Source: Trematomus loennbergii
Lineage: Eukaryota; Chordata; Actinopteri; Perciformes; Nototheniidae
Length of the DNA stretch: 64,000 bases
Assembly (NCBI GenBank): GCA_012861695.1
Contig: JAAOOA010000033.1
Span: forward strand, 16,152,934-16,216,933
Direction: 5' to 3'
The notes beneath the pieces were generated by a model that saw nothing but the letters and a program-made list of their open reading frames with translations, had not been told where the DNA came from and did not search any database. Every line of letters starts with the position of its first letter. Position 1 is the stretch's first letter. This document shows positions 47,101-57,677 of this stretch, piece by piece. A program made the position numbers and the translations under genes.

Positions 47101-50100
47101 TTAAATACTTTGCGATAAATTATCTTCATGGTTAGTTTTGTCCCCGTTGCTCAGTTCTATTGGGGGCTCAGATGAAGGATCCTGCGGTTCTCTTGGACCT
47201 CCTGGAAACATACAAACACAGACGACAACAAGTCGGTAAGTTACATTTGGCAAAGTTCTGTTCCTGAGTTGTGTGTTTTGGGTGTGGTTTTGTTCTAAAG
47301 TGCATGAGGAACACCTTTCTTAATAATTAATATAAAACTAATGCACATGAATGTTTTTAAGCAAGTATCCAAAGCGGGAAAGAATAGAAGAGTGTGTAGA
47401 TATTGTTTTTGTTTTAGCCATGAGTGTGTTGTGTCACCATTTATGGAGAGCAAAAGGACAGTAATGCTTATACATTACCTTCAGCTGCCTTTCTGTCTCC
47501 AACAATATAGAGAGAAGACAGAAAGAAAAACAGTCCTCCAGGATCCCAACCACTGGGCAGACCAGGAGGCTGTACTTCAGACTGTGGAAGCTCCATTCAG
47601 GAGACACAGGTTTAGATTTGCTTAAAGCATCAGAGATATAGAACAAGGGGGAAGACAGCTCAATGATGAACAGAAAAAGTGGTTTACTCAATTTCACAGA
47701 GGTACAATTAAGTTAAAAATGACGTTTCTGTGGCGAATTTACTATTTCTCACCGCTCCTACTAGGAAAGGACTCCAGCATCCCCCAGGAGATGACCGACA
47801 GAAATCTGGAGAGCCTCAGCTGTAGCCCTTCTGGTTGGTATGACAACATACTGAAGTAAAAAGTGAAACATAAGACAACCTGTCTGCTTCAAGTTTTAGT
47901 AGACTGTTTCATGTTTTTATTTATCACACGGTTATCCCTTTCACTCACCAGCAGTATATCTGCCATGACGGCCCAGTTCAGTGATATCAATATTTCACTA
48001 AAGAAAATGAATACCTGAAATGAGACATTAAATCAGAGAGTAAGCAACTACTAATCAATAATATTTATGTAATTCATCATCACCCATCACAATCCCCTTT
48101 TTCCACTCCGACTGCTATTTATTTATTCAGGTCTTCTAATCTAAACTATACTTTAGCTAGTCGACACCAGCACATACAGGCATTTGTCTCTTACGTAGGT
48201 GGCGGAATGCTCGTTGATGCCACAAAGATGTGATGAAGAGGCAGGGTGCTGCTCCCAGCAACCCTGATGCACAGATGAGTGGGTCTGACTTTGGGAACTT
48301 TTCCCTTAACCATCTAGATAAACCACTGCCAAGAATCCCTCCGAGAATGCCCGTCAACACAGTCACAGCACCGAAGATATAACTGTACAGAGAGCAGAGG
48401 CACAAGGCGTGTTAAAACTCTGTATTCATTTGGAAGGGAAGGGGGTAAATGAAGAATGATGCTGCACCTGTCCGTGGAGTCGCAGGGCTCTTCGACACAC
48501 GCCGGTCGGAGTCCTTGACTGACCTGAGCTCTAGACAGAAAAGTAGGCATCCAGAAAGCCAGGGCTCCGGAGAGGAAGGCCGTAGCAGTCACTCCCAATG
48601 TTGACCACAAGTACGTTTTGCTAGTGTCAGAGAAGAAATACAAAGAGAATACGATCAAAACTTGCATCTCTGCATAGGTGGGTAAGGCTCAGAATAGGGA
48701 ATGCTAATATTTTATTATAATTTTCTATCATACTTGTTTTAAACACCAATGAAGACATAATTATTTTGTCCGACAACTTGTTGTTTCTGGCAACAGTTCT
48801 AAATTGGTTGATCCTACTTAAAGGACAGAAAAAACGTTGTTTCTATAGGTAAATACACATCTGAGTTGACAAATATGACATGTGGGGTCAAGGGTGTAAC
48901 TTTGGTTTGAGAAGGGGGGGACACAAAACAGGGGGTCCTCCGCAATGAAACATTGTTCTCGATTTAATTCCATTTCCTGCCTTTCTACAAATATATTAGG
49001 GACTATAGTGTTAACAAATCCAAGAAAAATGTGTAGTGTATATAATGAGTGTGCACACTTATCTAGTATCCTCTCCATGTGAGCCTGTTTTATTTGTGAT
49101 GACCTAACATCCTCTAGGGGGGTCCGGGGGCATGCACCCCGGGAAGATTTTTGTTCTTTAAATTGAAGTTAAAGGCATCAATCTGGTGCACAAATTAAGA
49201 GATTGTATGGATACAGCTCTCAACACTCGAAACAGAACTGTATATATTTCAATACTCCAAAAACCATTAGAATATGCTCACAACCAATAACAAATAATTG
49301 ATATACTCCTCACTCCTATCTTTATCTTACCTAGTCTGCATTCTTTCTTTTTATTTATGCATATTTTACTAATCACTCCCCTTTTAAACTGTGTTTTTTA
49401 TTTTTGACTGACCTATAGCACACAGTGGAATGATTTATTAACTTATTTTGAACAACTATTAAATAGATGGAAATACTTGTTTACATAGATGACCAAACCG
49501 TTTGAGACCCACTGAGATAACAATCTAATCGCTCAGATTAGTGATTAGTAATGCCCTCACCTAAACTGACGTTATCTCACTCTCAGTCCGACAGGGGAGG
49601 ACTCTCCCTCTCCTTATTGTTGAAACAGCTTCTAATTTCGTTAACTCCGAGCTAGCACCAGATGCTAACAACAACCCCCGTAACTCTCTCTGTCTCTCTC
49701 TCTCTCTGTGTCTGTCTCTCTGTCTCTCTCTGTCTCTCTCTCTGTCTCTCTCTCTGTCTCTCTCTCTCTCTCTCACACAAAATGCGCTCGTGCCACACAC
49801 ACACAGACACTCCTCCGTGACGATGACCGCTTGCATAAAAAAATAATAATAAACACATTTGAAAAGTGGGGGGGACACAAACGGGATTTTGAAAAGTGGG
49901 GGGGACATGTCCCCCCTGTCCCCAGTGGAAATTACGCCCATGTGTGGGGTACCTCAAGGCTCCATCTTGGGGCCTCTTCTCTTTAACATCTACATGCTAC
50001 CACTGGCTCAGATAATGAAAAACAACAAAATAAGTTACTATAGCACATAACTGGTACGCAGGTACGCATGCGCGGCAACAATCCGAAATGCGTACCGTCA

Positions 50101-53100
50101 CTTGTGTCACAAAGCGCATTTGCGTACCGACGTAAATGTGAAGCTTTTCCAGAAGGCGGTTAGTTCACCGGACGACAGAGTCGGTCTCCGTGTGCACAGA
50201 CAGGGCAGCTGTTAACGTCGGTCTGTACAGCAGCCCTGCGCTAAAACACAACGCCAGCCCCCCCCCCCCGTTGACAATCGCGAAGCTCTGTACTCCACTA
50301 CCCCCCCCCCCCGTTGGCAATCGCGAAGTGCTGCACTCCACTGACGCCACCCCCCCCGTTGACAATCGTGAAGCTCTGTACTCCACTACCACCCCCCACC
50401 CCCCGTTGACAAAAAGTTGGAGTACCAAACACTGACTCTAGGTACTCATCTGAGTACCTCACTGAGAAAGTTGTGTGCACCTCTGACTATAGCTATGCGG
50501 ATGACACACAAATGTACATAACAATTTCACCAGGAGTCTATTCTCCAATTCAAACACTGAGTAAGTGCATTGCACCAATCAATGACTGGATGTGTCAGAA
50601 CTTTCTCTGAGGTAATGGTTTTTGGAGCCAAGGCAGAACGTATAAAAGTTAACGCTGAGCTTCAGTCTGCAATGTTCAAAACAACAGATGAAGCCATAAA
50701 TCTACAGTAGGTGTAGTCATGGACTCTGATCTGAGTTTCAACAGTCACATTAAAACAGTTACTAAATCAGCCTACTATCACCTAAAGAATATATCTAGGA
50801 TTAAAAGGCTAATGTCACAGCAGGATTTGGAAAAACTTGTCCATGGCTTTATCTTCAGTAGACTCGACTACTGTAATGGTGTCTTTACAGGTCTCACTAA
50901 AAAATCCATCAGAATTGTGGATACGCTTTGCCTTGTGGCTACGCTTTGCTCCCACAATGCAATTCGGCAAAGCGTGACGTCACCCCATTCAAAGTTAATG
51001 GGCAGAAGCGTTGAAGCTTCAACGCACACCGCCGTGTGTAAGCTCCGTAACACTAAGAAAGTGGATCACATCACTCCAGTTCTGAAGTCTTTACACTGGC
51101 TTCCTGTGTGTCAAATAATTGATTTCAAAATACTGCTGCTGGTTTATAAAGCTTTGAATGGTTTAGGCCCAAAATACATGTCTGACCTACTGCTAAATTA
51201 TGAACCATTTATGGAACAAACTACCAGAAATCTGCCGGTCCGCTGCAACTCTCACTGTATTTTATCTTTTTTTAATATTCCCAATAAAATCTATAGAGGC
51301 TTCAAAAATATATGTCCTACTTTTTCAAAGATACTTGACGTCCTCCAGGTACGAACTCTGCCCTGAGACTCCTTCGCCATGGGTTTCTGCAGCACCTCTG
51401 GGTGGATTAGGGCATAAGAAGACCAGCAAGACAAGTCCAACTACACCCAAGATAGGAGTGATCTGATAACACAAAAGGTTGTAATATTAATCACTCTATA
51501 CTTACCAGTGCTCAGCCAACATTAATTAAAATGTTCTTACCCTGAGAGCCCAGCGCCAGTCTCCTGTGAGAGAAGCAACACCTGCCCCTGTTATGTATCC
51601 AAGACCACTAAAAACACACAGAAGACCATTTTAGTGATCATGACGACATAAACAAGCTTGTCAACAGTTGTTTTAGGAATGTATGTCCAATATATACATT
51701 TTTATATACGAGGGATTAATAAAAGTCCATCTTTAAAATATCTTCTTATTATAAAATTAGATCCTTTTTTAAAAATGGCAATGGTGTGAACTTTTCTCTT
51801 TATGACTAGTTGTCTAAGCCAGGCATGGTTAAAAAGCAAGTATTACTGCAGGCTAAGACAGACTGTTATTTGTATGTAATCAGCAAGATTATTTTGTCCA
51901 AACTTCCAACCTGTTTAACCTACAGTATCTGCATGGGTTACTGTGGTATTGAGGTAGTCGCCAAAAACTACGTAGCTACAATACGCTGGGAAAGCTAAAC
52001 TAAGCTTTCCAAATGCGTAAGCGTTTACCCTCGAAACAATTGATCAATTACCAGTGCAGAACCTTATGGGCGGAGGGGGCTAGTACAGTGCAATATTAGT
52101 GGAAATCAGCAACAGTTAAAGTTAATTCTGTCCACAGTGTTGTCCTCTACAGCACTTTCCTTGTAGTAGCATGGATTCTGCAAAACATGGATTCTGAACA
52201 ACACACCAGTGTTTTTACCTTGCATAGCAGCTTGACATGATAAGACCTACGTGAAGCTAACAGGCATAGTTTACATGTGTGTGACAGGACACAGGAAGAC
52301 GACAACGATGACTCCTTAAAAGGTTAAGGTCAAGAACATTTTCTTTCATTAAGCATGACATTGTGGAATTCTTTGAATATAAAGCGGTTCTTAATTATTT
52401 GACTTGAACATAGCATAGGCATATTATGTGAAATGCTACTTAAGTACAATTAAAAACCAACATTCCTGGGGCCACTACAGAAAATTGCAGATAGACATTA
52501 ATCATTATCCTGGAATTCAAGTAGACACAAGTGACACATAAAAAAACAGTAACCATACAAAGTGCAGCCATATACAGGACTTTAATATCGCTTGCTAAAA
52601 CATGGACAAAAAGCAGAATATATAAACACAATGGTGGACTGAGATTGGGTCTTTTTCAAACCTTCCAACAGGGATGAAGATGTAGAAGATACAGATTATC
52701 ATGCTCCGTTTAGTCCCAACAAAGAGATCAGCAATGATGGTGGGTGCAATGGTGGAGTAACTGGCCTCTCCTATCCCCACCATCCCACGCAACAGCATCA
52801 GAAGCCAGAATTGCTAAAGACCCAAAACGACAAAGAAGCAATTTTACAAGATTAGTACCAAACAGCACAAATATGTTCCAACAGTTTAACATACACCTTG
52901 CTTGAAGCTGGAAACCGTACAATCAATAATATTTATTCCTCAAAGTTTAAAAATAAATTCTTCTTTGTACTTAATGGGATAGTTTGGATGTTTTGAAGTG
53001 GCGTTGAATTAAAGTAGTCAAGGAGGGACCAAACTATAAAATCATAGAAGCAATGGTAGGAGATATTGTGTTTTAGAAGATCGAGCCCAAAGGGAGCATG

Positions 53101-54342
53101 TACAGTATAGGCAAAGTAGTATGGGCCGTAAATGTTGCCTTGAGGTACTCCACAGGTGGTGGGAGCAGACCAGGAGGAAATGTTTCCAGTGTTGACAATA
53201 AAAGGTTGGTTTATTAAGTAGAAACCTGGAAACTGGCTCTGCAATTTCTCGAGAATATCATTGTTAACTGTATAGAAGACTGCGCTAGTCTAGGAGAATT
53301 AGTATGGCTCATTACCAGAGTCAAGAAGCAGCATTAGATCATAAAGAAGCAGTTCATCAAGATTTAGTTTCAAATACAACAAAGATCATCTAACAGGTTA
53401 ACATACAACCATTTTTTTGTTTCCTGACTTACTGATATACAGGGGCATTCTATCTAAGGAGTAAGTGCATGATGAGGTTAAATGAAAGAGGAAGACATTT
53501 AAACTACTAGCTGCAAGTGACATCTTGTGATCTTGTTGCTTCTTATTTCTTGTGAAGTGTATGTGACACCTCATTTTATCACTCACCGACTCAGTGACAA
53601 AAGAGCTGCCGGCTGCAGTCACAAGCCAGACAATCAAACCACCAATCATGATGTATTTCCTGTTGTAACGGTCCCCAAGGTAGCCAAAGAGAGGGGCCAG
53701 AAGCAAGAAACTGCAGATGAAAACTGTAAGTACATTAATAAGAATGAATTCCTCTTATATTGTATTAACTTGACTCAGAGTCATTAACCAATTGATTTTT
53801 CTTATTTAGAAAACCAAAACATGTGTATGTAATGTTATATTTATGTCACGCAATAACAGTTCTCTGCAATGCATTTACAGCACATGTTTCATAACTTTAT
53901 GTTAAGTAATGCAGGGCCAAATAGGGACATTCCAAATATGGGTGCATGTGTAAGAGTGTTTTCTGCACCCTCATACCTGTTTGTATGAGTGCAGCTGTAC
54001 CATCATTTATACCAAAAAATTGCTGAATGTCGGGAAGGACACCTATAGGACACAACAAACATTATATTTAAGCCAACCAACATAGAAACAGTTAATGGTG
54101 TTTGTTAAAAGGCAACAACAGGTCAACTTACCTGCTATTGTGTACCGCTCTGTGTAGTTGAGCAAGTTGATGTAGCAAAGTACAGCCACAGCTATATAGG
54201 AGCGCCTCTGTGATATGGCTGGTTCCTCCGTTTCCTCTGCCTTTGGTGTGAGGGATGAAAGACTGTTCACAAAAGAGCCATAATGTAGACCAGAGCTGGA
54301 GCCCAGGCTCCATCGAGGTATTGGACTGTCCTTTGGCTCCAT
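47101..54342 (-). CDS. spns3: Spinster homolog 3 (MFS transporter), all 12 coding exons; frame disrupted as given
   Basis: Spinster-family 12-TM Major Facilitator transporter; relatives move sphingosine-1-phosphate (SPNS2) or lysophospholipids (SPNS1), while the SPNS3 substrate is poorly known. Coding exons, 5' to 3': 54342-54132, 54042-53977, 53723-53587, 52813-52662, 51607-51541, 51462-51321, 48620-48468, 48382-48195, 48014-47949, 47850-47753, 47637-47479, 47201-47101. Landmarks: [17 protein letters not shown] (TM1), MFS motif [11 protein letters not shown] (about residues 106-115), [54 protein letters not shown]. If five one-base losses (exons 6, 8 twice, 10, 11) are discounted, the length is about 514 residues, matching SPNS3 (human 512). 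The [14 protein letters not shown] stretch in exon 6 matches human SPNS3 rather than SPNS1/2. As written the sequence does not encode a full protein, and exon 11 lacks an AG acceptor. Confidence 0.93.
48889..49942. mobile_element. hAT-like MITE, 1054 bp, inserted in the L2 LINE
   Basis: TGTGGGGT flanks both sides (48881-48888 and 49943-49950), a perfect 8-bp duplication of the L2 sequence encoding CGV. The ends CAAGGGTGTAACTT and, inverted, CATGGGCGTAATTT form short terminal repeats. Internal features are G-rich blocks near each end (GGGGGGGACACAAA type) and a CT microsatellite. No transposase frame is present. Confidence 0.88.
49683..49773. repeat. (CT)n / (CTGT) simple repeat
   Basis: CT-rich array with regular CTGTCTCT interruptions, inside the MITE at 48889-49942. 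It gives a spurious Arg-Glu-rich frame on the minus strand. Confidence 0.95.
50045..50485. mobile_element. 441-bp insertion in the L2 LINE with 8-bp target duplication
   Basis: ACTATAGC occurs immediately before (50037-50044) and after (50486-50493) the insert. Removing the insert and one copy restores the L2 reading from KISYYS to SYADDTQ. The insert contains four tandem ~40-bp units (about 50260-50410). Each has a run of C followed by GTTGACAATCGCGAAG or GTTGGCAATCGCGAAG and CTCCACTAC. The two ends are not clear inverted repeats, so the superfamily is uncertain. Confidence 0.8.
53010..53240 (-). mobile_element. Second LINE reverse-transcriptase remnant (L2-like)
   Basis: The minus-strand frame contains [13 protein letters not shown], the diverged counterpart of [11 protein letters not shown], followed by a decayed HNISYH. 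It lies in spns3 intron 3 in the sense orientation. It is short and more degraded than the copy at 48838-51290. Confidence 0.75.
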
Positions 54343-54363
54343 AGTGAGCAGCTTTTTCTTAAC
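54343..54363 (-). other. spns3: spns3 5' UTR part of coding exon 1
   Basis: A TTTCCAG acceptor on the minus strand ends at 54364, 21 nt before the ATG. This implies at least one upstream noncoding exon. Confidence 0.6.
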
Positions 54364-55239
54364 CTGGAAATGGAGAATGTGTTACTTAGTTTTATAAAAA
54401 TAATTTACCCTCATTCTCGCCAAATATGATAGGTTCAAGGTTCAAGGTTCTTTATTTGTCATACGAACATAGCTACAGAGAGTAGTTATGTTGATGAAAA
54501 TCTTAGGTCACAGGCTTAATGTTGCAGTGTGTGTACACTAGTTTCTAAACCAGTCTTATTAGACAATTCAATAAAGATCAGTGACAGGACTGAGCACTAC
54601 TCTCTTTAGAAAAGGGAAAATAGACGTTTTTCTGTTTCAAGTGAATACAAATTATAGCTCAACCTAAAAATAAAAATTGATTCCATCACAGAACAGTAAG
54701 GACTGTCACCATCCTGTTTACGTGTCAACATACATCATACATTTACCACGTGTTGCTATTGAAGCCCTCTCCCCTCAAGTAATGTAGTTTGGGGGAAATC
54801 AGTTAATGTGGTTGTAGAAACACTTTAGAAATAGTAATTGTTACAAAAAGAATGATGGGAACATAATTACAAAACTGTGTAGGAGTAAGTTTTGTAACTA
54901 TGTCAAAATGTCAGAAAATAGAGAAGGAGTTGTTACAACACTATAGAGCAGTATATGGTGTGATTATGAGTTTAGACGTTGTCATATGTTCGGGGAAATA
55001 GTTAACAATGTACTAATCCAATAAAATACTGTACATGCATAGTTCAGATGATCATAGAATAACAACATAATACATGCAAAAGACGAAATATAAGAATTTA
55101 AGTGGATCATTTCATTAGTGGTTTTTAGAAGCCCTAATGCATTCTGCCCCAGTTAGGGTTGATGCAGAGTTATCCAAGACACTATTGTGCATTGAAATAT
55201 TTTCTCTAAACAACAAAAGATGAAAAAAGATGCACCCAC

Positions 55240-55330
55240 CTTTTGTTGACGATGTCCTGTTTATATTATTTTCTCAGTTCATTCCATGTTTGCAGTCGTA
55301 AGAGCACAGTGTTGCTCCTTGTGTGACTCT
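55240..55330 (-). promoter_or_regulatory. spns3: Candidate spns3 first noncoding exon and promoter
   Basis: A minus-strand AAAG/GTGGGTGC donor at 55240-55239 is a plausible partner for the acceptor at 54364. Upstream sequence is unique and moderately AT-rich, with no CpG island. The upstream limit (about 55330) is arbitrary. Support is a splice-site match only. Confidence 0.3.
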
Positions 55331-56622
55331 CAGGCTCGTAGAAGCTAACAGAGGTCTCAGCTCTAACATGCCTCAAGACATATTAGGTTAGTGAAGGGAC
55401 CAGCCCATCTGTGTTGGTCATATGCTTTCACACATTAGTTCACTGTGATGCAATGCTGTAAACAAGCCAAATATTTTCATTTTGTCTCTGCTTTTCTCAT
55501 TCTTTCTATTAATAAGTGGGAAATTAAACAATTGGCACAAGAAACACATGAGTCAGGTTCATATGTGACTGGCCTGAGTCATTGATGAGTTTGAACGGCT
55601 TTAAACACACAACTCACAACAGAAGGGCAAAAAGGCTGATGTTTATGTGGGTGTCAGGTGGTCAGCTATTAAAAAAATGAATGCATTATGACTTTCATCA
55701 GTGGTTGCAATTCTGTCTGTGACCAACACGTTGTCACTATTTGTGGAAAGCAAATGGTAAAAACACACTAGTGTACAACACTTACAAACAGTCATTCAAA
55801 CACACATTAATCATTTGTAGTGAGTGCATACATCATAATTACTTTACAGTTAAGATTTTTGATTTACATTTGTAAAAATAAGCCCTCATAGTCATCAATT
55901 AGTTAAAGTCCGTTTATTTCATTCTTATTTAACATCCAAGTGTTTTTCCCAAGTACAATGATAACCTCATACTTATATACTTTTTTCCTATTTTTTGTAA
56001 ATAAAAGCACTTAAATCTACTTTTGCGACTCAAACTATCTTATTAATTTATTTCTTAGATATTTGACCCACACTTTTTGTAGCACTGCTGTTGAAGCAGG
56101 AATTGTTCATGTATTTTGATTGTGAAATTGAGATCTTGCCTAGGATGGTCCTGGACTTTAACAGTCCTAAAAAGGGGACTGACCCTTTAGCCAAGGCACA
56201 GGTTGCACTCTGTAAGCTGTTTAAGCCTTACTCAAGCATAACAAACTCTGCGAAAAACACCAGAGATAGTCTCTGGCGTTACACCACATGTGTCTATACA
56301 ATATACTAACATACTTCCTCCTTCACTCATGAGATAATTTCTCAACTTCAAATGAAGAAGTAACCAGTGTTAGTGTTAAATGAGAACATGGCAATCATGA
56401 ATCATGTGTGAAACTAAAGATAAATGTAGTCAAATATGTGTTTGTATGAAATGAGAATATACATGTGTATGCATATTGTTGGGGAAATATTTTCCAAGGC
56501 CCATAACTTTGACCAGTTTATCAGTTTATACTGACCTCACTGAGCACAGGCACCTGTAACCTTGGCTGCTGTGCTCTCAGTGTTTTGACTCCCTGTTCCT
56601 GCCGTTGGCGTCAGCTGATAGC
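55331..56622. other. Unannotated intergenic stretch upstream of spns3
   Basis: AT-rich non-coding DNA. The 72-codon open frame at 56091-56309 matches nothing known to me. No repeat or exon is supported here. Confidence 0.5.
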
Positions 56623-57220
56623 CCTGCTGAAAAAAACAGCTAAGACCAACAAGGCTGGTCAGGCTGGTCAGGCTGGTCAGGCTGGTAAACCAGCCTGACC
56701 CAGTCAATATTAGGCTGAATTAGTTTGCTGGTTAAGGGGTTGGGACACTTTAGCTGGTCAGGATAGCTGGTTTGTCACAGTGGTCTAGCTGGTCACCATT
56801 AGCTGGTCGGGATAGCTGGTTTAGCTGGTAAAAGCTGGTGGTCACAGTGGTCTAGCTGGTCAGGATAGCTGGTTTGGTCACAGTGGTCGAGCTGGTCACC
56901 ATTAGCTGGTCGGGATAGCTGGTTTAGCTGGTAAAAGCTGGTGGTCACAGTGGTCTAGCTGGTCACCGTTAGCTGGTCGGGATAGCTGGTTTAGCTGGTA
57001 AAAGCTGGTGGTCACAGTGGTCTAGCTGGTCAGGATAGCTGGTTTGGTCACAGTGGTCGAGCTGGTCACCATTAGCTGGTCGGGATAGCTGGCTTAGCTG
57101 GTAAAAGCTGGTGGTCACAGTGGTCTAGTAGCTGGTCACCATTAGCTGGTCAGGATAGCTGGTAAAAGCTGGTGGTCACAGTGTTCTAGCTGGTCACCAT
57201 TAGCTGGTCAGACTTGTATG
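56623..57220. repeat. AGCTGGT-type minisatellite with outer terminus CCTGCTGAAAAAAACAGCTA
   Basis: Starts with the 20-bp terminus at 56623-56642, then GGCTGGTCA repeats, then many AGCTGGT-based units in a higher-order pattern. Recurrent phrases are GGTCACAGTGGTCTAGCTGG, TCACCATTAGCTGGTC and GGGATAGCTGGTTTAGCTGG, recurring at intervals of roughly 65-105 bp. The outer terminus recurs inverted at 63872-63891. Confidence 0.9.
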
Positions 57221-57677
57221 ATCTTGAGTAGAACTTAGCTGGGATTACTTGATGGTTAAGCTGGATATATGATGATGAAACACTCTCACCCAATTGCAGT
57301 AGCTCAATCTATCATTTCAGATCAGAGCACCTACCTTACCAGAAAGGTACCAGAATGTATAGAATGTATTGTCTGTAAATAAATACTCATACATCAATGA
57401 TTAGAAGCAGGAAAATAATTTATAACACACAATGAACATTAACACAAATTTAAAAACATTTTCAAAACACCCATTACTTCATATTTTTAAGCAGTTTCCT
57501 TCAACTGTTTCTTTCCGCTTTTCACAAGGTCCTGTATTTTTTGTGAAATGTAGTAACCGGCCAACTTTTCCCTCTCGGTCTTCTCCACGTTTTGTGAATT
57601 CAGCCATCCTCTGAAGCACTCTTGAAAAGAGAAAGGAAAAACAGATTAACTTTGAGCTTTGTGTTATGATTACTTAA

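Larger units (their letters stand above)
48838..51290 (+). mobile_element. L2-type LINE reverse-transcriptase remnant, interrupted by later insertions
   Basis: Plus-strand fragments in the order of an L2 ORF2: [20 protein letters not shown] (49943-50044), [15 protein letters not shown] with the catalytic YADD motif (from 50487), then [55 protein letters not shown] and [15 protein letters not shown] to about 51290. The upstream piece 48838-48888 continues the same frame up to TGTGGGG. Two elements with 8-bp duplications (48889-49942 and 50045-50485) and a third ~130-bp foreign stretch (about 50916-51045) split it. It is dead, lies antisense in spns3 intron 6, and its end is within ~50 bp of the exon 6 donor. 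Confidence 0.9.

Noticed and set aside
47101..54342. Calling the gene spns1 instead of spns3
   Set aside because: Synteny with spns2 and the [13 protein letters not shown] segment match SPNS3 ([14 protein letters not shown] in human), and the N-terminus differs from SPNS1.
56650..57215. CRISPR-like array
   Set aside because: The units are contiguous AGCTGGT-derived minisatellite repeats without unique spacers, in a vertebrate genome.
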